Below are positions 32,156-41,403 of a DNA stretch of 64,000 nucleotides, in pieces. A program made the position numbers and the translations under genes. Below the pieces are notes generated by a model. The model saw only the letters and a program-made list of their open reading frames with translations. It was not told where the DNA came from and made no database searches. The stretch is from Aliivibrio salmonicida LFI1238. GTDB taxonomy: Bacteria; Pseudomonadota; Gammaproteobacteria; Enterobacterales; Vibrionaceae. How positions within the stretch are numbered: the stretch's first letter is position 1; each line of letters opens with the position of its first letter. The stretch is taken from contig NC_011313.1 of NCBI RefSeq assembly GCF_000196495.1, positions 806,001 to 870,000 on the forward strand. The letters run 5' to 3'.

Positions 32156-35023
32156 ATGAGTCAGCTTCTTCAACAATTAGGCACGGATAACGAGTTTATT
32201 CGTCGCCACAATGGTCCCGCTTCTTCACAGCATCAACATATGCTCAATACGGTTGGCGCTGAAACACTAGAAAAATTAATCGAAGAAACCGTACCAAGCT
32301 CAATTCGTTTGCCTCAGCCAATGCAATTACCTCACGGCCTTTCTGAAAATGCCATGCTTGCTGAGTTAAAACAAATCGCTCAACAAAACACATTGAACAC
32401 AAGCTATATCGGCCAAGGTTATTACAATACGCACACACCTAATGTAATTTTACGTAATGTATTCGAAAACCCAGGTTGGTACACCGCTTACACGCCATAT
32501 CAACCTGAGATTTCTCAAGGTCGTTTAGAAGCATTACTTAATTATCAACAAATGGTAATGGATTTAACAGGCCTTGATATTGCTAACGCGTCTCTTCTTG
32601 ATGAAGCGACCGCAGCAGCTGAAGCCATGACACTGTGTAAACGTGGTGGTAAAAACAAGAGTTCGACTTTCTTTGTGGCAGATGATGTTCATCCACAAAC
32701 CTTAGCGGTAATCAAAACTCGAGCGAAATTCATCGGTTTTGACGTTGTTGTTGATACTGACTCAAATTTAGATTCACATGATGTGTTTGGTGCCCTACTT
32801 CAATACCCGGGAACCACGGGTGAAGTTAAAGATCTAACAACATTGATTGAACAAGCGCATGCTAAGAAAACCTTAGTGGTTGTAGCTACCGACCTGCTTG
32901 CTTCAGTACTTCTTAAACCTGTTGGTGAAATGGGTGCGGATATAGCAATTGGTAGCGCACAACGCTTTGGTGTTCCAATGGGATACGGCGGTCCACACGC
33001 TGCATTCATGGCAACACGTGAAAAACTAAAACGTTCTATGCCGGGTCGTGTGATTGGGGTGTCTATTGATTCAAAAGGCAACCAAGCGCTTCGCATGGCA
33101 ATGCAAACGCGTGAGCAGCATATTCGTCGTGAAAAAGCGACATCAAATATTTGTACGGCTCAAGCTCTGCTTGCAAATATGGCCTCTTTCTACGCGGTGT
33201 ATCACGGTCCTGAAGGCCTAAAAACCATCGCTCGTCGTGTGCATCATTTCACGGCTATCGTAGCAAAATCTCTGCAATCAGCAGGGTTTGAATTAGCACA
33301 TCAACACTTCTTTGATACGTTAACGGTTAAGACAGAACAACAAACTGACATTCTTTACACCAAAGCACTCGCTGCAAGTATCAACCTACGTAAGTTTGAT
33401 ACTGAACTTGGCATTAGCTTTGATGAAACCACCACGGTTTCTGATTTAGTGGCGTTACTCGCTGTATTTGGTGTTGATAACGCAGAATGCGACAGCTTAT
33501 CAAATGATATTGGTCAAGATGAGTTTGCTGCAATCCCTGAAGCGTGTCGTCGTACTTCATCGTTCTTAACTCATCCAGTGTTCAATACGCATCACAGCGA
33601 AACACAAATGCTGCGTTATTTGAAAAAACTGGAAAACAAAGATTTCTCATTAACTCACGGCATGATCCCGCTTGGATCTTGTACCATGAAGTTAAACGCC
33701 GTGGCTGAAATGCTTCCCGTCACGTGGCCTGAATTTGGTGGTATTCACCCATTCGCACCACTTAACCAAGCGGCAGGTTACACTACGTTAGCGACATCAC
33801 TAAAATCGATGCTGTGTGAAATTACAGGCTACGATGACTTTTCTCTGCAACCGAACTCAGGCGCATCTGGTGAATACGCAGGATTAATTGCGATTCAGCG
33901 TTACCATGAAAGCCGCAACGAAGGTCACCGTAATGTGTGCTTGATCCCAAGCTCTGCACACGGTACTAACCCTGCGACCGCATCAATGGTGTCAATGAAA
34001 GTGGTAGTTGTTAAATGTGATGACAACGGCAACATCGACATGATCGATTTGGCTGAAAAAATCGCTAAACATCAAGAAAACCTATCAAGCATCATGATCA
34101 CTTACCCTTCTACACACGGTGTGTATGAAGAGCAAGTGCGCGAAGTGTGTGACATGGTTCATGACGCTGGCGGCCAAGTGTACCTTGATGGTGCCAACAT
34201 GAATGCACAGGTTGGTTTAACCAGTCCGGGCTTTATTGGCTCTGATGTTTCTCACCTAAACTTGCATAAAACCTTCTGTATTCCGCATGGCGGCGGTGGT
34301 CCCGGTATGGGCCCTATCGGTGTTAAATCTCACCTAGCCCCCTTCCTTCCGGGTCACTCTGAAAATGGGGTTCAAGGTTCAGATTATGCGGTTTCTGCTG
34401 CGGATCTAGGCAGTGCCTCTATTCTTCCTATTTCATGGGCATACATTGCGATGATGGGTGAAATGGGTCTGACTGAAGCGACTAAAGTGGCTATTTTGAA
34501 TGCGAACTACGTAATGGACCGTTTACGTCCTCACTACCCTGTTTTATACCGTGGTACGAATGGTCGAATTGCTCACGAATGTATTATTGATATCCGTCCG
34601 CTTAAAGAGGCGACAGGGATCAGTGAAGAAGACATTGCGAAACGTTTGATGGACTTTGGTTTCCATGCACCAACCATGTCGTTCCCAGTGGCGGGGACGT
34701 TAATGATTGAGCCTACAGAATCTGAAGACTTAGCCGAATTGGATCGCTTCTGTGAAGCAATGATCGCAATCCGTGAAGAAATGAATAAAGTTCAGCAAGG
34801 CGAATGGCCATTAGACAATAACCCATTAGTGAATGCTCCGCATACTCAAGTTGATCTAATGTCTAATGAGTGGGATCACCCATACACTCGTGAAGTGGCT
34901 TGTTTCCCATCAGTTCAAGCAAAAGCATCTAAATATTGGCCAACGGTAAATCGCGTTGATAACGTGTACGGTGACCGAAACTTAATTTGTTCTTGCCCAA
35001 GTATTGATAGTTACGAAGAATAA
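32156..35023 (+). CDS. gcvP: Glycine dehydrogenase (decarboxylating), P protein
   Basis: A 955-aa PLP enzyme that decarboxylates glycine and passes the aminomethyl group to the lipoyl arm of GcvH. The N-terminal half has FIGQGYYNTHTPNVILRN near residue 82 and the C-terminal half holds the PLP lysine in HLNLHKTFCIPHGGGGPGMG near 700. Size is normal for the single-chain (proteobacterial) type. It ends with a strong terminator, so the operon is gcvH-gcvP only; gcvT, glyA and lpd are not in this window. Confidence 0.96.
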   Translation: MSQLLQQLGTDNEFIRRHNGPASSQHQHMLNTVGAETLEKLIEETVPSSIRLPQPMQLPHGLSENAMLAELKQIAQQNTLNTSYIGQGYYNTHTPNVILRNVFENPGWYTAYTPYQPEISQGRLEALLNYQQMVMDLTGLDIANASLLDEATAAAEAMTLCKRGGKNKSSTFFVADDVHPQTLAVIKTRAKFIGFDVVVDTDSNLDSHDVFGALLQYPGTTGEVKDLTTLIEQAHAKKTLVVVATDLLASVLLKPVGEMGADIAIGSAQRFGVPMGYGGPHAAFMATREKLKRSMPGRVIGVSIDSKGNQALRMAMQTREQHIRREKATSNICTAQALLANMASFYAVYHGPEGLKTIARRVHHFTAIVAKSLQSAGFELAHQHFFDTLTVKTEQQTDILYTKALAASINLRKFDTELGISFDETTTVSDLVALLAVFGVDNAECDSLSNDIGQDEFAAIPEACRRTSSFLTHPVFNTHHSETQMLRYLKKLENKDFSLTHGMIPLGSCTMKLNAVAEMLPVTWPEFGGIHPFAPLNQAAGYTTLATSLKSMLCEITGYDDFSLQPNSGASGEYAGLIAIQRYHESRNEGHRNVCLIPSSAHGTNPATASMVSMKVVVVKCDDNGNIDMIDLAEKIAKHQENLSSIMITYPSTHGVYEEQVREVCDMVHDAGGQVYLDGANMNAQVGLTSPGFIGSDVSHLNLHKTFCIPHGGGGPGMGPIGVKSHLAPFLPGHSENGVQGSDYAVSAADLGSASILPISWAYIAMMGEMGLTEATKVAILNANYVMDRLRPHYPVLYRGTNGRIAHECIIDIRPLKEATGISEEDIAKRLMDFGFHAPTMSFPVAGTLMIEPTESEDLAELDRFCEAMIAIREEMNKVQQGEWPLDNNPLVNAPHTQVDLMSNEWDHPYTREVACFPSVQAKASKYWPTVNRVDNVYGDRNLICSCPSIDSYEE

Positions 35024-35054
35024 TTTTTCACTGCAAAAAATAACACAATACAGT

Positions 35055-35087
35055 AAAGGTGAACCTTAAAGGTTCACCTTTTTTTTA
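35055..35087 (+). terminator. Terminator after gcvP
   Basis: AAAGGTGAACC (35055-35065) pairs with GGTTCACCTTT (35071-35081), followed by a long T run. Confidence 0.93.
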
Positions 35088-35209
35088 CATTAAAAACGCA
35101 TTTTAAATCAATTATCGGTAAGAGAAACGTAAGCGTGCGGGGAACTACACCTAACAAATAAAATTCATTATGCGTATCTTACGATCTTTCATTTAACGAG
35201 AACGTAATT

Positions 35210-35524
35210 ATGCAAAAAGATAAAAAGAGAACACCAGAGCAATGGCACGCTCTATTTGAATCTCAGCAATCTAGCAAGCTTAGTGCCGCTGAATTTTGTC
35301 GTAACCATAATATTCTGCCAAAGACATTTAGTGCACGTAAAGCACGATGGAAACAAAAGATTAACGCTTCTACTTTCTTGAAAGTAGAAGCGTTAACATC
35401 AACTATCATCGCCACTCCACAATTACCAGATATTCAACTTTCTATCGGAAAATTGCGATTAACATTGCCAGCTAATACTGAACCTCACTGGATAGGACTC
35501 TTATTAAAAGGGTATCAATCATGA
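35210..35524 (+). CDS. tnpA: IS66 TnpA (copy 2)
   Basis: A 104-aa accessory protein with the same translation as the copy 1 TnpA at 17511-17825. It is intact, with the four-base overlap to tnpB kept. Confidence 0.87.
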   Translation: MQKDKKRTPEQWHALFESQQSSKLSAAEFCRNHNILPKTFSARKARWKQKINASTFLKVEALTSTIIATPQLPDIQLSIGKLRLTLPANTEPHWIGLLLKGYQS

Positions 35525-35868
35525 ATGTATTTACTGATGTTTCCACCATTTATCTTCATCGTGATTTTGTCGATTTTCGCAAGGCCATTAATGGCCTTGT
35601 CGTGATTGTTGAGCAAGAAATGCAACTATCACCGTTTAGTGATGCTCTATTTATATTTTGCAATAAGCCTCGTGATAAACTCAAAATATTGTATTGGGAT
35701 AAAACAGGATTCGCTTTATGGTACAAGCGATTAGATGAAGACCGCTTCAAATGGCCACGAAATATAAATAACGATACGTTAGCATTATCAGAGCAGCAAC
35801 TGACACTGCTATTACAAGGTTTTGATATCTTAGGACATCAACCGGTACATTATCAAACAACCCTTTAA
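35521..35868 (+). CDS. tnpB: IS66 TnpB (copy 2)
   Basis: A 115-aa IS66 Orf2 protein with the same translation as the copy at 17822-18169. It is intact and could in principle act with TnpC supplied by copy 1. Confidence 0.88.
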   Translation: MNVFTDVSTIYLHRDFVDFRKAINGLVVIVEQEMQLSPFSDALFIFCNKPRDKLKILYWDKTGFALWYKRLDEDRFKWPRNINNDTLALSEQQLTLLLQGFDILGHQPVHYQTTL

Positions 35869-35939
35869 ATAGTTGATTCTCAGTCAAGAATAGGAGGCAA
35901 CCGATTGATTACCTGTATTATCGTTATATAGTCATCTAC

Positions 35940-37427
35940 ATGACTGATAAAATAAAACCACTTCCTGATACCATTGACGAGCTGAAAGCACTTGTGCTTC
36001 AGCTTGAAAATAAATATAACCGTCTTCTAGAGCAATTTCGGCTGGCTCAACATCAGCGCTTTGGTAAAAGCAGTGAATCTGACTCGACTCAATTTGATTT
36101 ATTCAATGAAACAGAAGAAGAAATCATCATTGAAAATGATGACACACAAACGATTACCTACACTCGTCAAAAGCCAAAACGCCAACGCTTACCTGAAGAC
36201 TTACCGCGTACTGTTATTATCCACGACATAAAAGATAAAACTTGTAAGTGTTGCGGTCTAGAGATGCATGCGATGGGTAAAGACATCAGTGAAAAGTTGG
36301 AATTTGTACCAGCTAAAGTGGAAGTTATTCAACATGTTCGTCCTAAATATGCTTGCCGAAATTGTGAAAAAAACAATACTTCAGTAGACATTAAACAAGC
36401 CCCAATGCCAGCGTCACCAATCCCTAAAGGGATTGCGACCGCAAGTTTACTTGCTCAAATTATTACGGCTAAATTTCAATACAGTCTTCCACTTTATCGT
36501 CAAGAAACGTTATTTCAGCAATGGGGTATCATTATTGGACGGCGAACGATGGCGGATTGGTTAATAAAATGCTCGGTACTATTTACCCCTCTTAATAACG
36601 AGTTACATCGTATTTTGCTTGAACAACCCACTCTGCATTGTGATGAAACAACGGTAAATGTGTTGGATGTTGAAAAAGCAAAATGTTATATGTGGGTCTA
36701 CTGCTCTGGCTATGATTCTCCAGGCTCTGGTGTTTTGCCTGGAATTGTACTTTATGATTATCAATCTAGCAGGCATGGCTACCATCCAGTTAACTTTTTA
36801 AAAGGTTATAACGGGTATTTACATACCGATGGTTACCAAGGTTATGAACAAACTGAAGCGATTTTAGTTGGCTGTTGGGCACACGCACGTCGACGATTTA
36901 TTGAGGCTCAACGTGTTCAAGTAAAAGGGAAAACAGGGAGTGCAGATTGGGTATTGAGTAAAATCCAAAAGCTATACCGGATCGAATCGTTATTAAAAGA
37001 GGCTTCCCCTGAAGCCAAGTATGTTGCTAGGCAGACAGAAGCCCGCGATTTACTTAAAGAGCTCCGTGATTGGCTTGATAGCGCAGTTAGTCGAGTATCA
37101 CCTAAAACAAAATTAGGTGAGGCGATTAGCTATACATTAAATCAATAGGATAAATTAGTTCGTTATATTGATGATGGATTGTTATCTATTGATAACAATC
37201 GAGCAGAGCGAGCGGTTAAACCGTTTGTTATCGGCCGGAAAAACTGGTTATTTTCGGGTTCAACGGCTGGTGCAGATTCAAGTGCAATGCTTTACAGCAT
37301 TGTAGAAACAGCAAAGGCAAACGGATTAATCCCTTACGATTATATTAGGTATTGTCTAGATCGTTTATGTGTTGGATCGCCAGATATCGATTCACTTTTA
37401 CCTTGGAATGTAAAAGACAAGGTGTAG
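35940..37427 (+). pseudogene. tnpC: IS66 transposase TnpC with premature stop (copy 2)
   Basis: Same as the copy 1 transposase, except that the TGG codon for Trp403 is TAG (37146-37148). Translation stops after 402 residues (SYTLNQ), removing the catalytic Glu block DNNRAERAVKPFVIG and the C-terminal domain, so the protein should be inactive. The remaining 3' frame to 37427 is unchanged. The lack of other changes shows a recent mutation. Confidence 0.92.
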
Positions 37428-37439
37428 TTCCCCGCACGC

Positions 37440-39173
37440 TTACGTTTTATCTGTCATTTCCTGCGTTTCATTAATAATCTCAATTGATTTAGAAACAGAC
37501 TCAACCACATCATTAGACGTATTTTGTAAACGATCAATGACTTCTTGAATCGTTAATGTCGATTGCTGTGTTTTTGCAGCCAACATTCTTACTTCATCCG
37601 CAACAACTGCAAAACCTCTACCACTCTCTCCTGCCCTAGCCGCTTCTATTGCAGCATTAAGTGCCAGTAGATTGGTTTGATCCGAAATAGAATCAATAAC
37701 AGTGATTACTTCACTTATCTGCTCTGATTGGACTTTCAATGATTCAACTTCTTTTGCAGTCAGCCCCATTTGATGTACTAATTCTTGACTTAACTGACTA
37801 CTAATAGATGCAGTTTCAGCTCCAGATCGGCTTAAATTAAGTACTTCTTTTGCTCTTTCATCCGCATTCATTGCAACATGATCAACTTGAGTTGCTGCTG
37901 CTGATAACTCCGTAATTGCCGCCGCAATAAGATCAATCTGGCATTTTTCTTCTAAGATGTTTTTTTCATTAACGCTCATTAATACATTTAAGTTTGATGA
38001 TGATGAAGATACTTCAGAAGCAACGCCTCTCAATACTTCAACGATTTTATGCAAATGATTCACTGTCTTATCAGTATTCTGGCATAGGTCTGCAATCTCA
38101 TTACTTCCAGTTAAAGAATTAAGGTTATTTAATTCGCCTTGAGAGAGTGACTCAATCTGGTTTTTTAAGACTCTGATTGGATTTACAATTGTTTTTATCG
38201 TTATCCAAGTGATTAACATCGTCAATAACGTAAAGCAAATCATCGACATCATTATCAGTTTTTTACTCGAGAAGATAAGCTCAATACTGTCTTTTGATAA
38301 ATTTCGACTGATTGTATTAATTCGAGATACTTGTGTTTTTATTACTAAATTAATATCGTTTTCAAGGTTATACAGTTCGTTTGTATTGTTATCTAAGTTT
38401 GCTCTTAAATTTGAAAAAAGAGTATATATTGAATATAGATGGCCAATTCTTTTCTTAATGATCGTTTTAGATTCACTTTCATTGAGCTTTGAGATATTTA
38501 CATTAAACTTTTTAAATTCTTCACGAATAATATCATCATCCCCTTCAGTACTGTTAAAGTTGTAGAGGGAGCTTAACTTCATTTGAAGCACTTCTGATGA
38601 AGAATATAAAGCCTCTTCTATTTCTAACCATTCATGCTGATGTGTAACAATATTTGAACCTTTTCCTTGTTTACTTAACAGCTCAATAGAATCACTTAAA
38701 TAGGGTAATTTAGACCAAGACATTTGCATTTCATCTGAAATTTTTTGGTTGTCTTTAATAATAAAAGCAATGCGTTTTAATAAATCAGTGATATAACTTA
38801 AATCAGTGATTAATTGCTGTGTTGTATGCTTTTCATTCTTAATTTTCTCGTGCTCTGTTGCTATATCAGTAAAATCTTGATTAATATTCTGCATTTTATT
38901 AAAAATGGATTGATCAATATTTTTCAATGCTTCTGGGTTAGATAACGAACGATTTACTTCACTAAATATTTCAAGGATCTTCATCTCACCACTAGATAAG
39001 TAAGTCATTTCCTTTAAACGTACATTCAATACCTCAGAATTATTTACCGATTGGTTCATTGCAGACGAAATAATCATCATTGATGCAATCATGACAATAA
39101 CGGCAAATAGCGGTGGAAAGAGGATCTGAAATCTTAGGGGGATATTTAATAAAAAACGATTAATACTGCTCAT
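37440..39173 (-). pseudogene. Methyl-accepting chemotaxis protein truncated by IS66
   Basis: A 577-residue open frame. First helix at about 18-38, a long helical periplasmic domain to about 300, a second helix (MSMICFTLLTMLITWITI), HAMP, then the signalling hairpin with the tip SDQTNLLALNAAIEAARAGES. The frame ends after NETQEMTDKT with a stop formed by the IS66 end (AAAACG|TAA). The related receptor at 41404 continues for about 80 more residues here, so the last descending helix of the signalling bundle is missing. It would probably not signal normally. The lost 3' end is not on the far side of the IS. Confidence 0.88.
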
Positions 39174-39329
39174 AAACTACTTTGTAAACCTGCTCATTGG
39201 AAATGGCGTTGAAGTATATGAACCCGTATTATTAATTTCAAATGACAAAAAACGTGATAATAAAAATTAATCTCTATATTTCATAACTTTAAATCACGAT
39301 ATTCTTGGATATTTTAGATCTTTTTATAA

Positions 39330-39371
39330 AAAAAGGATGCTAATTCCTTACATTGGAAATAACATCCTTAA
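39330..39371 (-). terminator. Terminator after GH36 gene
   Basis: On the minus strand AAGGATG and CATCCTT pair across a loop that itself contains TCC/GGA, followed by a T run; it lies just past the alpha-galactosidase stop. Confidence 0.75.
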
Positions 39372-39392
39372 TTTCAAATTATATGAGAACGT

Positions 39393-41129
39393 TTAATTAG
39401 AAACCAGAATAGCCCGGCTACTTAATCCAGCCTCTAAGGCAAGTAATAGCATCTGATTTGGCTCTTCATTTAATTGCTCTCCAGTCCAAAAATCACGCCA
39501 AATAGACGGTTGATCAGCAACTAAAGTCACTTCCATCGCTTCTTCTTCATAATTAAATAAACAATGTAACTCATGTTGATTATTTAATCGTAACGTCCCA
39601 TGACAATTTGATAGCGATTTAAACTGAGCCGATTCTTGAGTTAATCTCTGGCGTGACAGTAAGTTCTTCCATGTCTTTTTAGCAAAGTTATTTAACTCTG
39701 GTAATGGATCACCAGATAAGCTTAAACCACCAGAAGCAAGAATCACATTTCGATGAAAGTCATAATATTTACGCTCTGCACCTTGATTAGGCAATGACGT
39801 TAATGTGATGCAATCAGGATCAATTTGCCATAATTTACGGTGTTGCCAACTGCGATAAAATGTCTCTTTTGCGATTTGTTCAAATCGCTCAGCATGACGC
39901 TCTACATCATCAGAAACTCGCATGGCATCGACTAACCCTAACGATGGCCACATTGGCGCGTTACACCCTAAAATTAAGGCATCACCTGCTCCATTTATAA
40001 TAGCCTGCATACCTAGTCGGTAAGCCTCAACACCAGTAATACCCGATTGTACTCGCTCGCCACGCAGACTGCCCCAGTAGTTCGCATCCAGCTTAAATAA
40101 CTCAACGCCCCACTCTTCTTTCATTGTGCGGACAACTTCGGTTAGGTGGCATTGAACCGCTAATTTTGAAGTATCAAGAATGTACCACGGTGTGCAACGC
40201 CAACCACCGTAAGTAATGTCTTCTGCTTTTAATAAGTCACCATTCGCATGACGAACAAACCAATCAGGATTATTTTTAAAAACATCAGATTCAGCTTGAG
40301 CAATGAAGGGAGCCATCCAAATAGCAGGCTTTTTTCCCTTCTCTTTGATGGATTGTAATAACGATTGGATACCATTAGGAAACTTATCTGATGGCGTTAA
40401 CCAATCCCCCATGAATGCTTGATAACCATCATCTAATAGCACCCACTCTAATTCTGTTTGCTCATTACACATGATTTCAACATTATCGAGAATATTCTCT
40501 TCTGTAACTTCTGCATAATAGGCATACCAAGAACACCAACCTACTGGTGCGTCTTTTTTTACCCCTGCACGAATAGGGTGTTGCTGTTGAACTTTATCGG
40601 CATACAATTCATAGACTTCAGCCAAACTGTCCGCTTTTAATACTGTCAATGCTTCCATTTGATTGCTTGCCCAATCTTGTGGGCGAGTATCTTCACCATC
40701 AAGGAAGGCCATAACACTCATCTCACCTTGATAATTATGGATTTCAAAATAACCAGCAAAACGAAAACAAGACGTATAACCAAACAAGGTAAATCCATCC
40801 GATTGTTCAATAACCAGATAATTATAAAAACGCTTCTTTGCTTTTTCAGGATATAAACGATAGCTCGCACTGTTATCAGGGCAACGTCCAATGTCTTGAG
40901 GGTCACTGACAGTGCCGCCAGTTTGAGCAAGCATTTGAAAACCATCACCAAGAATTTTGGCATCATGCTCAAGCTGAGTTGCAAATTGAAGAACCAAGAA
41001 ATGGTCATTTATTGGGAGGTTATGAATGCCGGCAAAGCGCATTGTAATTTGGTCATCGTGTAATTCATACACGATATCATTTTGAACAGGAATGGCTTCT
41101 TGAGTACTTGAGAAGATCATAGAATTCAT
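39393..41129 (-). CDS. GH36 alpha-galactosidase (melibiase-like)
   Basis: A 578-aa glycoside hydrolase of clan GH-D, family 36. Conserved blocks: PVGWCSWYAYYAEVT near residue 200, EWVLLDDGYQAFMGDW near 232, KPAIWMAPFIAQAES near 270, the nucleophile block VELFKLDANYWGSLRG near 352, and the acid/base region DAMRVSDDVERH near 406. It should cleave alpha-1,6-linked galactose from melibiose or raffinose-type sugars. It lacks a signal peptide, so it is probably cytoplasmic. I chose the ATG at 41127-41129 because AAGGG precedes it; a longer ATG at 41186 has no ribosome site. No sugar transporter is adjacent; it is flanked by two related chemoreceptors. Confidence 0.87.
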   Translation of the reverse strand: MNSMIFSSTQEAIPVQNDIVYELHDDQITMRFAGIHNLPINDHFLVLQFATQLEHDAKILGDGFQMLAQTGGTVSDPQDIGRCPDNSASYRLYPEKAKKRFYNYLVIEQSDGFTLFGYTSCFRFAGYFEIHNYQGEMSVMAFLDGEDTRPQDWASNQMEALTVLKADSLAEVYELYADKVQQQHPIRAGVKKDAPVGWCSWYAYYAEVTEENILDNVEIMCNEQTELEWVLLDDGYQAFMGDWLTPSDKFPNGIQSLLQSIKEKGKKPAIWMAPFIAQAESDVFKNNPDWFVRHANGDLLKAEDITYGGWRCTPWYILDTSKLAVQCHLTEVVRTMKEEWGVELFKLDANYWGSLRGERVQSGITGVEAYRLGMQAIINGAGDALILGCNAPMWPSLGLVDAMRVSDDVERHAERFEQIAKETFYRSWQHRKLWQIDPDCITLTSLPNQGAERKYYDFHRNVILASGGLSLSGDPLPELNNFAKKTWKNLLSRQRLTQESAQFKSLSNCHGTLRLNNQHELHCLFNYEEEAMEVTLVADQPSIWRDFWTGEQLNEEPNQMLLLALEAGLSSRAILVSN

Positions 41130-41350
41130 ACATAAACCCTTTAAATTTCTGACCGTTTCATTAAATTTAGTATTAAAACAGTTCATTTATATCTGCGTTA
41201 CATCTTAATGTAATGCGAATTATTATACTACTGTATCACGCTTGAAATACGGGCAGTTTAGAGCCTGTTTTGAAGGAAGGATTGAATATACACTCAACAA
41301 TTTTGCATTCGTCATTACAAGGTAAAATCTTTTCATATTCTATTTATAAT

Positions 41351-41383
41351 AAAGGCCAGAATAATTAAATACTGGCCTTTATC
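41351..41383. terminator. Hairpin terminator near the 3' end of the 41404 MCP
   Basis: AAAGGCCAG (41351-41359) pairs with CTGGCCTTT (41372-41380), with T-rich DNA on the minus-strand side for the MCP transcript. Confidence 0.75.
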
Positions 41384-41403
41384 GTTATATTGTTTTATGA
41401 GAA

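Larger units (their letters stand above)
35129..37443 (+). mobile_element. IS66-family insertion sequence, copy 2 (tnpC broken)
   Basis: A 2315-bp element in the same orientation as copy 1 and, as far as I read, identical to it except for G to A at 37147. Outer flanks AGAGAAAC (left) and GTTTTATC (right) do not match each other or pair with the copy 1 flanks, so no target duplication remains. The right end cuts the 3' end of a chemoreceptor gene. Confidence 0.93.

Noticed and set aside
37179..37427. Separate 82-aa gene
   Set aside because: It is the 3' part of the IS66 tnpC after the nonsense codon, not an independent gene.
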